Below are positions 25,284-34,201 of a DNA stretch of 48,204 nucleotides, piece by piece (the stretch's first letter is position 1; each line of letters begins with the position of its first letter). The notes under the pieces are model-generated. The model was given only the letters and a program-made list of their open reading frames with translations, ran no database searches and was not told the origin of the DNA. Position numbers and translations under genes: made by a program. The DNA comes from Treponemataceae bacterium (GTDB taxonomy: Bacteria; Spirochaetota; Spirochaetia; Treponematales; Treponemataceae): positions 1 through 48,204 of the forward strand of contig JAKSTS010000004.1 of NCBI GenBank assembly GCA_024402455.1, written 5' to 3'.

Positions 25284-26060
25284 TTAACAATTATCTCTAA
25301 AATATTGTCTTATATCATTCCATGAAAAACCCAGTCGTATAAGGGACTGCTGGATTTGTTCTGGTGTTTTTCCTCTTTTTTTTAATTTTGCGGCAGCTTT
25401 TGCCAAAAGCTGGTTTTCGTTTTTTTGTTCAAAAACCTCGTCCAAAGCTTTTTCCGCAATTTCTCTGTTTATGCCTCTGTGCTGCAGTTCTGCCAGCAGC
25501 CGTGAACGTCCTTCGCAGCGGCTTATTGAACGGTTGCGCAAAAAAGCACCTGCATAGCGTTCGTTTGAAAGCCAGCCGCGGAACTGGACATAATCAAGGG
25601 CTTTTTGTATGGCGTTTGGAGAATGTCCTTTCTGTTTTAGTTTTCGTTTTAAAAGTTCAGAACTGTATTCTGAGCGTTCAAGATAAGAAACTGCTGCAAA
25701 TTCAGCAGAGTAGGCAAGGGCGGCTTCAAGTATTTTTGAAGTTAACTCTTCGTCAAGCTGTGTGTTTGCTTCAATGCTGTCGAAATCTAGCAGTGCAGAA
25801 GTGTTGTGCTTGCTTTGTTTTTTTTCTGTATGTTCTTCTTTTTTTAAGTCTGATGCTTTTATGAAAACTGGCGCACCTTTTGTGTTGTTTTCAAGGGCAG
25901 AAATGTCATCATTCAGATAGACTGTTCTTAAAAAAAAAGACCCCAGAGACGTGTTTAATTTATAAACATCTTCTGAAGTCTTTACTGCTGAATAAATCAG
26001 CATGTTTGCGCTGTTTGAAACAACCAGAGATTCCTCTTCTGTTGAAACAGCGCTGAACAT
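25284..26060 (-). CDS. recX: Regulatory protein RecX
   Basis: A 258-residue RecX protein, which binds RecA filaments and modulates recombination. The three-helix repeats cover about residues 125-255: AVSYLERSEYSSELLKRKL, AIQKALDYVQFRGWLSNERYA, then RSRLLAELQHRGINREIAEKAL and the final RLGFSWNDIRQYF. The first 120 residues are an extension not seen in E. coli RecX (166 residues) and have a strand-rich look. The gene starts 21 bp after rpsI on the same strand and is probably cotranscribed with the ribosomal protein genes; recA is not in the window. Confidence 0.86.
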   Translation of the reverse strand: MFSAVSTEEESLVVSNSANMLIYSAVKTSEDVYKLNTSLGSFFLRTVYLNDDISALENNTKGAPVFIKASDLKKEEHTEKKQSKHNTSALLDFDSIEANTQLDEELTSKILEAALAYSAEFAAVSYLERSEYSSELLKRKLKQKGHSPNAIQKALDYVQFRGWLSNERYAGAFLRNRSISRCEGRSRLLAELQHRGINREIAEKALDEVFEQKNENQLLAKAAAKLKKRGKTPEQIQQSLIRLGFSWNDIRQYFRDNC

Positions 26061-26081
26061 AAAACAAATAACCTTGAAAGA

Positions 26082-26474
26082 TTAGCGTTTGCTGAACTGG
26101 AATCTGCGGCGTGCACCACGGCGACCGTACTTTTTGCGTTCAACCATGCGTGAGTCACGTGTAAGATATCCGTTTGCTTTGAGAGCATTGTGGTTTGACT
26201 GGTCAATCTGAAGCAAAGCACGAGAAATGCCATGCAGACATGCACCAGCCTGTCCGTCAAGACCGCCGCCTACAACATTAATCAAAATATCATATTTGTT
26301 TTCGCTTGATGTAACCATTAAAGGCTGGCGAACAACCAAAACCTGTGATGGTGTAGCGAAATATGCGTTTAACTCTTTTCCGTTTACAACAATTTTACCA
26401 GAACCGTCGCGAACAAAAACGCGTGCAGTTGCTGTCTTTCTTCTTCCAGTACCAATAGCAATATTTTTTACCAC
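26082..26474 (-). CDS. rpsI: 30S ribosomal protein S9
   Basis: A 130-residue S9. The N-terminus GTGRRKTATARVFVRDGSG and the C-terminus GRRGARRRFQFSKR with its terminal Lys-Arg, which reaches the P-site tRNA, are typical. GGGLDGQAGACLHGISRALL is the central family motif. It follows rplM by 16 bp, the universal bacterial L13-S9 pair. Confidence 0.98.
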   Translation of the reverse strand: MVKNIAIGTGRRKTATARVFVRDGSGKIVVNGKELNAYFATPSQVLVVRQPLMVTSSENKYDILINVVGGGLDGQAGACLHGISRALLQIDQSNHNALKANGYLTRDSRMVERKKYGRRGARRRFQFSKR

Positions 26475-26490
26475 GATAATCTCCTAATCA

Positions 26491-26919
26491 TTAAACTTCG
26501 AGTGGCTGTGGATTCTGTGCTGTGTGCGGATGTTCTGCACCTGCATAAATCTTAACATTGGTAAGCAGTCTGCGTCCCAAACGACCATTAGGAATCATTC
26601 CTTTAATAGCTTCCATAAGAGGAGCTTCTGGATGACGTTCAATTGTTTTTTCGAAGTTATTAGCTTTCATTCCACCGATGTAACCTGTGTGGTGATAATA
26701 CATCTTATCTGTTGCTTTTTTGCCTGTTACAGCAATTTTGTCAGCATTGATGATAACTACGAAATCACCCATCTCTTGATTAGGGGTGTAAGAGGCTTTG
26801 TCTTTGCCACGCAACACTGAAGCAGCTTTTGCAGCAACACGACCGAGCGGCTTGTCAGCAGCATCGATAACATACCAGTTGCGAACAGCTTCTTGTTCTT
26901 TTAAAAAAATGGTTTTCAT
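26491..26919 (-). CDS. rplM: 50S ribosomal protein L13
   Basis: A 142-residue L13, of usual length. Typical segments are NWYVIDAADKPLGRVAAKAA, MGDFVVIINADKIAVTGKK and MIPNGRLGRRLLTNVKIYAG. An early assembly protein of the large subunit. It is first in the rplM-rpsI operon. AAGG precedes the ATG, and a structured leader of about 115 nt with a consensus promoter lies upstream. Confidence 0.98.
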   Translation of the reverse strand: MKTIFLKEQEAVRNWYVIDAADKPLGRVAAKAASVLRGKDKASYTPNQEMGDFVVIINADKIAVTGKKATDKMYYHHTGYIGGMKANNFEKTIERHPEAPLMEAIKGMIPNGRLGRRLLTNVKIYAGAEHPHTAQNPQPLEV

Positions 26920-27072
26920 GTATGTACCTTAATAAAAAAATCTTTTGTGCAGCTTCATCTTGCATCAGATTCTGCTGCTGTGCTTTCGGCGAGCAGACCT
27001 TAAGCACCGCTATTTTCATAGCGCAGATATTACGGGAAACTCATAATAGAATTTTTTAATGCAGTGTGTCAA
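26920..27072 (-). promoter_or_regulatory. rplM promoter and structured leader
   Basis: Minus-strand TTGACA (27072-27067) and TATTAT (27048-27043) are 18 bp apart, with transcription starting near 27036. The leader holds a perfect hairpin CGCTAT-GAAA-ATAGCG (27023-27008) with a GNRA loop and a second stem TCTGCT/AGCAGA (26997-26971). Such leaders often bind the ribosomal protein they encode, but no known L13 leader family is recognised here. The rest of the gap (27073-27306) holds nothing I can name. Confidence 0.65.
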
Positions 27073-27306
27073 TAGAGTTTTTAATACTATTGATAATATA
27101 AATTATTGCAACAGCAGTAAATGGGATTTTGCTTTATTTGAGCGGAGTGCGCTGTACCAGTTTGGAAAGAAAACATAACGCACAGTGTTAGAGCTGCTGG
27201 TTCTGGAAACTAAGCATGCACTTTAGTCAATCCTGTAAAACGGCAGTTTGTACGAAATATAACTGACATGTATAGATACTGCTTTTTGTTTTGAGAAGAT
27301 TTTTGT

Positions 27307-27528
27307 TCAGTTTGTTTCTTTTGAGGCTTCTTCTTCTTTTTTGGCTTCAGCCTTGTCTTTTAAATCTGCAATTCCAATAAAGAACGAAACAAGTCCGATT
27401 AATGCAGCTGCAACAGGAAGCCCGCCTTTTAAAAATGCAATAATTTCAGTTCCCCAACCTAAACCGGCGGGCAGAGCTGCAAATACTGTAAAAGCAACGA
27501 ATAAAACACCAAAGAACATCGCAAGCAT
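27307..27528 (-). CDS. Small two-helix membrane protein
   Basis: A 73-residue protein with two hydrophobic helices (about 4-25 and 33-53) and a charged Lys/Glu tail of 18 residues that should lie in the cytoplasm. Between the helices is GLGWGTEIIAFLKGG. AGGAGG, a full Shine-Dalgarno sequence, is placed seven bases before the ATG, and codon use matches the neighbours, so it is very likely expressed. I do not recognise a family; it has the look of short spirochaete-conserved membrane proteins. Confidence 0.72.
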   Translation of the reverse strand: MLAMFFGVLFVAFTVFAALPAGLGWGTEIIAFLKGGLPVAAALIGLVSFFIGIADLKDKAEAKKEEEASKETN

Positions 27529-27802
27529 ATATTCCTCCTAAAATTTTAAGAATCCGCTTAAAATTTTTCTGAATAATCCTATTATACTGATTTTGAAAGA
27601 TGTATATTTATATTAAAATGCAAAATCATAAAATATGCAAACAGAACGAAGTTTGCAGCCGTTTTGTTAATTTTTGCATATTTTTGGTACACGGTCAAAC
27701 TTTTTTTGAAAAAAAAGTAGCATGTTTGTCAAAGTACGCTTAAAATAAAGCTGTTAAATTATGTGTTTGAACAGATGATTTTATAAATTACAGGAGTTGA
27801 TT

Positions 27803-28948
27803 TTGCTTTATCGAAATTTTCCAAAAATGCCGGAAATGCAGGTTTCTGTGCTTGGCTTTGGCTTGATGCGTCTGCCGGTAAAACCAGATTCTTCTATAGA
27901 TTATGACAAGACGAAAGAGCTTGTTTCGCTGGCCTTTGAACAGGGCATTAATTATTTTGATACGGCATATCCATATCATGGTGGAACGTCTGAAACTGTT
28001 TTTGGTCAGATTGTAAAGGAACTCGGAATTCGTCAGAAAATTTACATTGCAGATAAATTGCCGGTTTGGGACGTTGATTCAAAAGAAAAAGCCCGTTCAA
28101 TTTTTGAAACTCAGCTGGAGCGGCTTCAGACTGACCATATTGATTTTTATCTGCTTCATGCATTGGGCAAAGACCATTGGGAAAAAGTAAAAAAACTGGA
28201 TATTCTGAGTCTGCTTGATGAGCTTAAAGAATCTGGAAAAATCCGTCATATTGGTTTTTCATTTCATGACACGCCTGAAGTTTTTGAAAAAATCATTGAT
28301 GAATATGAATCAGCTGAATTCTGTCAGGTTCAGTACAACTATCTTGACGGAGATATTCAGGGAACTGCAAAAGACATTGCATATGCAGCAGAGCGCAATA
28401 TCGGAACAATCGTAATGGAACCATTGCGTGGCGGTTTGCTTGCAATGCCTCCAAAAGGCGTAATCGACATTTTTGCGCATGCAGAAAAACCACGTACGCC
28501 TTCTGAATGGGCTTTGCGATGGGTTCTTGAAAATCAGGAAGTTGTCTGCGCTTTGAGCGGAATGAATTCTGTTGACCAGCTTATGATGAACTGTGCAACT
28601 GCTTCTTGTGCAAAACCGAATTCTCTGCCTTCTAAACAGCTGAAAGTCGTAGAATCTGCTGCAGATTGGTTTAAGCATCGCATAAAAGTTTCGTGCACAG
28701 GCTGCCGTTATTGCATGCCATGTCCAAAGAATGTTGATATTCCGGCTATATTTGCAGAATGGAACCGCATGTCCATGACCGGTGCACTTGAAGATGGTCC
28801 GGCTGTATCCGGCAATTATGTGAAAATTAAAAATGACGGGCATGGTGCAGATCTTTGTGTTTCATGCCGCAAATGTGAATCTTTGTGTCCTCAGAAAATT
28901 AAAATATCTGAACAGCTGGTGCAGGTACGCAAATCTTTTAAAGACTGA
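27803..28948 (+). CDS. Aldo/keto reductase with C-terminal 4Fe-4S domain
   Basis: A 381-residue two-part oxidoreductase. The barrel (about 1-275) is an NAD(P)H-dependent aldo/keto reductase with the tetrad Asp and Tyr in FDTAYPYHGG, Lys in IADKLPVW and His in YLLHALG. The C-terminal part holds two ferredoxin-type clusters, CTGCRYCMPCP and CVSCRKCESLCP, so it could take electrons from ferredoxin. This fusion is common in anaerobes; the substrate is unknown. The start is TTG at 27803, six bases after GGAG; another TTG at 27797 abuts the GGAG and is too close. It appears monocistronic. Confidence 0.9.
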   Translation: MLYRNFPKMPEMQVSVLGFGLMRLPVKPDSSIDYDKTKELVSLAFEQGINYFDTAYPYHGGTSETVFGQIVKELGIRQKIYIADKLPVWDVDSKEKARSIFETQLERLQTDHIDFYLLHALGKDHWEKVKKLDILSLLDELKESGKIRHIGFSFHDTPEVFEKIIDEYESAEFCQVQYNYLDGDIQGTAKDIAYAAERNIGTIVMEPLRGGLLAMPPKGVIDIFAHAEKPRTPSEWALRWVLENQEVVCALSGMNSVDQLMMNCATASCAKPNSLPSKQLKVVESAADWFKHRIKVSCTGCRYCMPCPKNVDIPAIFAEWNRMSMTGALEDGPAVSGNYVKIKNDGHGADLCVSCRKCESLCPQKIKISEQLVQVRKSFKD

Positions 28949-29395
28949 AAAATGTACAGGTTAAAGCTGGAGTCGTGCGGCTTTAATCTGTGTACAGGTT
29001 TTAATTACAGAAATCTGTGCGGCATAAAGGGTATTGGATTTATAAGGAAAACGAATAAAAAATGGAAGTTTTGATAACTTCCATTATATTTGCTATTGAC
29101 AATTAGAGCTTTTTGACCTAATTATCAATGAGGCTTTAAAAATATAGATTTTTAGAGCGCCTTTAAAAATGTGAGATATTTTAAGTTGTTTTATTCCAAT
29201 GACTTAAAATTCTATGGCACCTTAATTTTTTACAGGTGTCCTTAAATAAACCTCAATTGAATTTTTTTTGAGGTTGTTTTTTTCGAGAGGCTTATGTTTT
29301 TAAGTCTTCTCTTAATCTGACGTGCAATATTCAGTTTTTACTGTTTATTGCTGTTTGCATCTTAGTTTGCATTTTTCGGAGGAACGCGAAATACA
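28949..29395 (+). other. Hairpin-rich non-coding region upstream of potA
   Basis: 447 bp without a gene. It contains a direct repeat TGTACAGGTT (28953-28962 and 28991-29000), a perfect 10-bp hairpin (29061-29085), a 12-bp near-perfect hairpin (29095-29129), a GGCACCT/AGGTGTC hairpin (about 29214-29242), a terminator-like hairpin (29249-29283) and a further imperfect stem (about 29285-29315). It could be the polyamine operon leader, the 3' end of the reductase transcript, or both. Confidence 0.55.
29249..29283 (+). terminator. Terminator-like hairpin before potA
   Basis: AACCTCAA (29249-29256) pairs with TTGAGGTT (29268-29275), then G and seven T. It lies 113 bp before the potA start, so it may be an attenuator or simply end upstream transcription. 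Confidence 0.7.
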
Positions 29396-30538
29396 GTGAA
29401 TGGCAGTTCTGTAACTATTAATCACGTGTCTAAAAACTTTGGTTCTTTTCATGCACTTGAAAATGTTGATTTTACAATTAGACAGGGTGAGTTTTTTTCT
29501 CTTTTGGGACCTTCTGGCTGTGGCAAAACTACATTGCTTCGCATTATAGCGGGATTTGAATTTCCTGATGAAGGTACTGTTCTTTTTGATGGTGAGAATG
29601 TTATTTCTCTTTCTGCAAATAAACGTCAGTCGAATACAGTTTTTCAGAATTATGCACTTTTTCCTCATCTTTCCGTTTATGAAAATGTTGCTTTTCCTTT
29701 GCGCCTGCGCAAAGAAGATAAAAAGGTAATTGATGACAAAGTGTGCGAATATCTGCATATGGTTCAGCTTGATGCGCATATGAATAAAAAGCCTAACCAG
29801 CTTTCTGGCGGTCAGCGCCAGCGTGTTGCAATCGCACGTGCACTTATCAACGAACCTCGTGTTCTGCTGCTTGACGAGCCGCTTTCTGCACTTGATGCAA
29901 AGCTTCGCTCAAACCTGCTTGTTGATCTTGATGCCCTTCATGATAAGATTGGAATTACATTCATTTATGTAACGCACGACCAGTCAGAAGCTCTTTCTGT
30001 TTCAGACCGAATTGCTGTAATGAATCAGGGAAAAGTGCTGCAGGTTGGAACACCTTTTGAAATTTATGAAAGCCCTGCAACTGAATTTGTTGCCAAATTT
30101 ATTGGAGAAACAAATCTTTTTGCTGCCCGTGTTGAAACATGTTCTAAAATCAAAATGCCGGAAGACAAACCTGCTGAATACATGGTTCGTCTTAACATTC
30201 CGGAATTTGAAACTCCTGTAATGGTTACTGATTACGAAGAAACAAAACCTGGTCAGAAAATCTGTTTTACTGTCAGACCGGAAAAAATTCGTATTACACT
30301 TGATAAACCGAATACAACACGCGAAGACATAAATATTTTCCAGGGTGTTGTTGAAGAACCTGTTTATTCTGGTTTTCAGTCTAAATTTTATGTCAGACTT
30401 GAAACTGGCACTTTGATAAAGGTTTATAAGCAGCATACAAATTATCTTGATGACGGTCCGGAAATTGAGTGGAAAGACAAGGTTTACGTGTCTTGGAGCG
30501 CAAATGACGGATATATTGTGGAGGACATTGATCAATGA
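29396..30538 (+). CDS. potA: Spermidine/putrescine ABC transporter ATPase
   Basis: A 380-residue importer ATPase. Walker A GPSGCGKTT, the Q-loop region QNYALFPHL, the signature LSGGQRQRVAIARAL, Walker B LLLDEPLSALD and the switch His in YVTHDQSEAL are all intact. Residues about 245-380 form the TOBE regulatory domain. The start is GTG at 29396; GGAGG at 29378-29382 is 13 bases upstream, a long spacing. Its stop overlaps the potB start (ATGA), and potC and potD follow, giving a complete polyamine uptake system. Confidence 0.94.
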   Translation: MNGSSVTINHVSKNFGSFHALENVDFTIRQGEFFSLLGPSGCGKTTLLRIIAGFEFPDEGTVLFDGENVISLSANKRQSNTVFQNYALFPHLSVYENVAFPLRLRKEDKKVIDDKVCEYLHMVQLDAHMNKKPNQLSGGQRQRVAIARALINEPRVLLLDEPLSALDAKLRSNLLVDLDALHDKIGITFIYVTHDQSEALSVSDRIAVMNQGKVLQVGTPFEIYESPATEFVAKFIGETNLFAARVETCSKIKMPEDKPAEYMVRLNIPEFETPVMVTDYEETKPGQKICFTVRPEKIRITLDKPNTTREDINIFQGVVEEPVYSGFQSKFYVRLETGTLIKVYKQHTNYLDDGPEIEWKDKVYVSWSANDGYIVEDIDQ

Positions 30539-31509
30539 GTGAAATTTCTTCTGCAAAGCCACCTGAAGAACAGAATAAATCAATTCAGGCTGAAAATACA
30601 AAAACAGGCAAAGCAAAAAAATCTTTTGGTGCGTTTGTTTCAAGAATCCGTGGCGGTATCGGTGCTTTATATGCATGGCCTATGGGTGTCTGGTTTTCTT
30701 TATTTTTTGTAGTTCCTCTTTTGATAATCATGCTGTACAGCTTTTTGAAAAAAGGGCTTTACGGCGGTGTTGAATACAAGTTTACTTTTGATGCTTATAT
30801 AAAGATGTTTAACTTCAGCTATTTTAAAGTTTTTGTACGCACTCTTTATATTTCATTACTGTCAACATTGATTACAATTCTGCTGGCATTGCCATGCGGC
30901 TATGCAATGGCAAGAAGCCGTCATCAGACGATTTTCCTTTTTATGGTCATCATTCCATTTTGGACAAATTCGTTGATTCGCATTTTTGCATGGATGAGCA
31001 TTCTTGGCAACGAAGGTTTTGTAAACCAGTTTTTGCGGCTGGTCGGCCTTACAGACAGCTATTTGAAGCTGCTTTATAATCAGCAGGCCGTTATCCTTGT
31101 TTCTGTATACATGTATCTGCCTTATGCAATTCTGCCTGTCTTTACGGCAATAGACAAGTTTGACTTTTCTTTGCTCGAAGCTGCACAGGATCTTGGCGCT
31201 GGAAAACTGACTGCTATTTGCAAGGTTCTTCTGCCAAATATTAAAAGCGGAATTGTAACTGCATTGATTTTTACATTCATTCCGATTTTCGGTGCTTATA
31301 CAGTGCCTCTGCTTGTCGGCGGCAAAGATTCCTACATGATTGGTAATATCATTGTTGACCAGGTCAATAAAACAAGAAACTGGCCTTTGGCATCTGCTTT
31401 TGCGATGATTATTACACTTGTAAGTACAGCAGGTGTTCTCTGGATGATGTCTTCATCTAAGAAAGAAGCAAGCTTAAAAACCAAAACAGGAGAGGATGCA
31501 CGACAATGA
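30535..31509 (+). CDS. potB: Spermidine/putrescine ABC transporter permease
   Basis: A 324-residue inner-membrane permease with six helices. The ATPase-docking EAA loop reads LLEAAQDLGAGKLTAICKVLLP. A hydrophilic N-terminal extension of about 45 residues (Lys/Glu/Ser-rich) precedes the first helix and is longer than in E. coli PotB. Starts inside the potA stop (ATGA) and overlaps potC likewise, so the three are translationally coupled. Confidence 0.93.
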   Translation: MSEISSAKPPEEQNKSIQAENTKTGKAKKSFGAFVSRIRGGIGALYAWPMGVWFSLFFVVPLLIIMLYSFLKKGLYGGVEYKFTFDAYIKMFNFSYFKVFVRTLYISLLSTLITILLALPCGYAMARSRHQTIFLFMVIIPFWTNSLIRIFAWMSILGNEGFVNQFLRLVGLTDSYLKLLYNQQAVILVSVYMYLPYAILPVFTAIDKFDFSLLEAAQDLGAGKLTAICKVLLPNIKSGIVTALIFTFIPIFGAYTVPLLVGGKDSYMIGNIIVDQVNKTRNWPLASAFAMIITLVSTAGVLWMMSSSKKEASLKTKTGEDARQ

Positions 31510-32387
31510 TAAAATCTCCATATAAAGCTATTGTAAACCGCATAAATAAAAAGAAGCCGTTGTCTGAACCTGCAAGGCATGCAAAGCGTGCAATGCAAAA
31601 GAATGCCTCTGGTAAAATTTCTTTTTCAATGGTTGTGCTTGTCATTACGCTTGTGTTTTTGTTTCTGCCGCTTGTTGTTATTGGAATATATTCATTCAAC
31701 CCCAGCAAAGGTTCTGAAATTACAGGCTTTTCTTTAGTCTGGTACGAAAAATTGATTTTTGATTCAAGTGAACTGTGGATTGCACTGGAAAACAGCTTTA
31801 TTATTGCTTTGTCTTCTGCTGCCGTTTCAACAGTTCTTGGAACTTTGGCTGCAATTGGCATTAACTGGTATAAATTTAAAGGCAAGCTTTATATTCAGAC
31901 TGTTAGTTTTCTGCCGATGGTTCTGCCGGAAGTTATTATTGGTGTTTCAATGTTGATTTTCTTTTCTGGTGTTGGAATGAAACTTGGAATGCTGACAATC
32001 TTTATTGCGCATACGACTTTCTGTCTGCCGTTTGTTTTTCTGATGGTACTTGCGCGTCTTGATGAATTTGATTTTTCCATTATTGAAGCGGCGCATGATC
32101 TGGGTGCAACTGAAAAGCAGACAATGATAAAGGTTATTATTCCTGCCATTATGCCTGGAATTTTTTCAGGTTTTTTAATGGCTGTAACGATGTCGCTTGA
32201 AGACTTTGTCATTACGTTCTTTGTTTCGGGGCCTGGCTCAACGACATTGCCGCTTTATGTTTATTCAATGATTCGTTTCGGAGTGTCGCCTGTAATTAAT
32301 GCACTGTCTTTTGTGATGATTCTTGCAACAATGCTTATGGCATTTTTACTGAGGGATTTCCTTAAGACAATTGCAGCTTCCCAATAG
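31506..32387 (+). CDS. potC: Spermidine/putrescine ABC transporter permease
   Basis: A 293-residue second permease with six helices. The EAA loop is IIEAAHDLGATEKQTMIKVIIP, and SLEDFVITFFVSGPGSTTLPLYVYS is a strong PotC signature. About 40 basic N-terminal residues precede the first helix. It overlaps potB by four bases (ATGA). A 187-bp non-coding gap separates it from potD. Confidence 0.93.
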   Translation: MIKSPYKAIVNRINKKKPLSEPARHAKRAMQKNASGKISFSMVVLVITLVFLFLPLVVIGIYSFNPSKGSEITGFSLVWYEKLIFDSSELWIALENSFIIALSSAAVSTVLGTLAAIGINWYKFKGKLYIQTVSFLPMVLPEVIIGVSMLIFFSGVGMKLGMLTIFIAHTTFCLPFVFLMVLARLDEFDFSIIEAAHDLGATEKQTMIKVIIPAIMPGIFSGFLMAVTMSLEDFVITFFVSGPGSTTLPLYVYSMIRFGVSPVINALSFVMILATMLMAFLLRDFLKTIAASQ

Positions 32388-32574
32388 AATTTTTTATACG
32401 AAATTTTTAGAAAATTAGAACGGGCATTTCTGAAATTAAGTCTTTGGAAATGTTCTTAAAATAATTTATGGGTGCTTCTGAAAAATTAATGAATCAACTT
32501 TTTAGAGTTCCCTTATGATGGCTTTGAAAATGCAGATTTCAGGGCTCACTTTACTTTTATGGAGGCTACGTTTT

Positions 32575-33624
32575 ATGAAAAAATGTACATTCTCTAAGGT
32601 TTTGCAGTTTTTGGCTGCTGTTTTCTTGCTGGCTATGTTTACTGGCTGTTCAAAAGACGATGGAAAAACATTGTATCTGTTTAACTGGACTTATTATACG
32701 CCGGATTCTGTTATAAAACAGTTTGAAACTGAATTTGGTGTAAAAGTTAAAGTTGACAGTTATGCATCTAACGAAGAAATGTATGCAAAGCTGAAAGCTG
32801 GTGCCAGTGGTTATGATATAGTTATTCCTTCTCAAGACTATGTTTCGATTATGATTAAAGAAGGAATGCTCAAGGAAATTAATCATTCAAAGCTTACTAA
32901 TAAAGCAAATATAAGCGACCTTGTTCTTTCTAAAGCAACATATGATCCTGAAATGAAATACAGTGTTCCGTATTTTATGGGTGCAGCTGGAATTGCCGTA
33001 AATAAAGAAAAAGCTTCAGATTACAGCCGCAACTGGTCAATTTTTGCAGATGAAAACTTAAAGCAGCGCATGAGCATGCTTGATGATATGCGTGAAGTTT
33101 TGGGCGATGCTCTTATTTCTCTTGGTTATTCTGTAAATACAACAGATGACGGCGAACTTGCAGAAGCTGTTGAATTAATCAATAAATCATGGAAACCGAA
33201 TATCGTAAAATTTGATGCAGAAGGTTTTGGAAAATCTTTTGCTTCTGGTGATTTCTGGGTTGTTCAGGGTTATGCAGAAGCTGTTTTTGGCGAAGTTCCA
33301 GAAAACGACTGGGATAAAATTGATTTCTTTATTCCAGAAGAGGGCGGTCCGATGTACATCGATTCAATGTGCATTTTGAAGAACAGCAAGCATTCAGACC
33401 TTGCAATGGAATTTATCAATTTTATTCATAGACCTGAAATTTATGCACAGTTCCTTGATCAGTTTGGTTTTCCTGCCGGTGTAAATCCATCTGCTGCACA
33501 GTATATGACCAAAAAACCACATTATGCTGTTGAAGAGCTTGCAAACTGTGAAATCAAGGCAGATCTTGCAGAAGACCTTGCAAAGTATTCGGCTTTGTGG
33601 GAATTGATTCGTTTTGAAGAATAG
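32575..33624 (+). CDS. potD: Polyamine-binding lipoprotein
   Basis: A 349-residue substrate-binding lipoprotein, the extracytoplasmic receptor of the PotABCD importer. The signal peptide ends in FTGC, Cys20 being lipidated. The mature protein opens with LYLFNWTYYTPDSVIKQFE, the PotD N-lobe strand with the aromatic box residues, and continues YDIVIPSQDYVSIMI and FWVVQGYAEAVF. The start at 32575 is set by GGAGG nine bases upstream; an in-frame ATG 60 bp earlier would disrupt the signal peptide. Strong terminator downstream. A separate ribosome binding site and spacing may allow higher expression than potABC. Confidence 0.94.
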   Translation: MKKCTFSKVLQFLAAVFLLAMFTGCSKDDGKTLYLFNWTYYTPDSVIKQFETEFGVKVKVDSYASNEEMYAKLKAGASGYDIVIPSQDYVSIMIKEGMLKEINHSKLTNKANISDLVLSKATYDPEMKYSVPYFMGAAGIAVNKEKASDYSRNWSIFADENLKQRMSMLDDMREVLGDALISLGYSVNTTDDGELAEAVELINKSWKPNIVKFDAEGFGKSFASGDFWVVQGYAEAVFGEVPENDWDKIDFFIPEEGGPMYIDSMCILKNSKHSDLAMEFINFIHRPEIYAQFLDQFGFPAGVNPSAAQYMTKKPHYAVEELANCEIKADLAEDLAKYSALWELIRFEE

Positions 33625-33663
33625 AAGATTAAATTTTTAATTATAATTTCGTTTATTCTGAAT

Positions 33664-33705
33664 AAAACCGCATGTTTTGATTGTTCAAGACATGCGGTTT
33701 TTTTT
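33664..33705 (+). terminator. Terminator of the potABCD operon
   Basis: AAAACCGCATGT (33664-33675) pairs perfectly with ACATGCGGTTTT (33690-33701) around a 14-nt loop and runs into a series of T. Confidence 0.95.
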
Positions 33706-33725
33706 GCAGAAAACAGACGCATGCT

Positions 33726-33825
33726 AAAAAAAAACAGGACTGCCCGGAAAGTATTAATTCATTGATGCTGAATATTATTTTTAATACAAAATCAGCATTA
33801 AGTACTTTTCGAAAAGTCCTGTTCC
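33726..33825 (-). terminator. Long imperfect hairpin terminating the small gene at 33880
   Basis: A palindrome of about 90 bp: AACAGGACT (33734-33742 region) pairs with AGTCCTGTT near 33815-33823, and inner segments pair as well (GAAAGTATTAAT, TGATGCTGA with TCAGCATTA). On the minus strand it is followed by nine T. Much longer than an ordinary terminator. Confidence 0.75.
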
Positions 33826-33879
33826 GTTAAAGATTTTCTAAAAAGCTAGAATTCTTTTAATGCAAAATCATCCAGTCGC

Positions 33880-34095
33880 TTATTCAAGACGATAGTCTGC
33901 ACTGCCTAAACCTGCGTCAACTTTTACTGGATGACCATACAAAGTTTTATCCCATCCAGGTGTATTTGATTCGCAGAACTTAAAAAAAGCGTCTGAAACA
34001 ACAATTGTAGAAATTGCTTTTCCTGCTGCTTTTGCTTCTTCGACACTATGCTGCAATTTAGATGCTTCATTAACAAGGTTCATATCAATTGCCAT
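33880..34095 (-). CDS. Small protein of unknown function
   Basis: A 71-residue soluble protein I do not recognise. The N-terminal half is helical (MNLVNEASKLQHSVEEAKAAGKAI), followed by a hydrophobic strand STIVVSDAFFKFCESN and a Gly/Asp-rich C-terminus with WDKTLYGHPVKVDAGLGSADYRLE-like composition. No signal peptide or membrane helix. Expression is well supported: CAGGAG precedes the ATG, a near-consensus promoter lies at 34202-34230, and a long terminator follows. The leader of about 100 nt has two small hairpins. It stands alone between the potD terminator and guaB. Confidence 0.75.
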   Translation of the reverse strand: MAIDMNLVNEASKLQHSVEEAKAAGKAISTIVVSDAFFKFCESNTPGWDKTLYGHPVKVDAGLGSADYRLE

Positions 34096-34201
34096 GAAAT
34101 TCTCCTGTAAGAACTCGGTAAAAACATGCTACCGAACATGGATATTTGGAATTACAGATCAGATAAAAATCTGTATGAAACTTCCCCTCCGTAATAACTA
34201 A

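Noticed and set aside
29061..29085. Perfect 10-bp hairpin as a minus-strand terminator
   Set aside because: It has a T-run on the minus strand, but no minus-strand gene lies to its right for several kilobases, so I list it only as part of the potA leader region.
30002..30676. 224-codon minus-strand frame opposite potA/potB
   Set aside because: Lies opposite well-conserved genes, with shadow-frame composition (Phe, Asn, Lys-rich) and no start signals.
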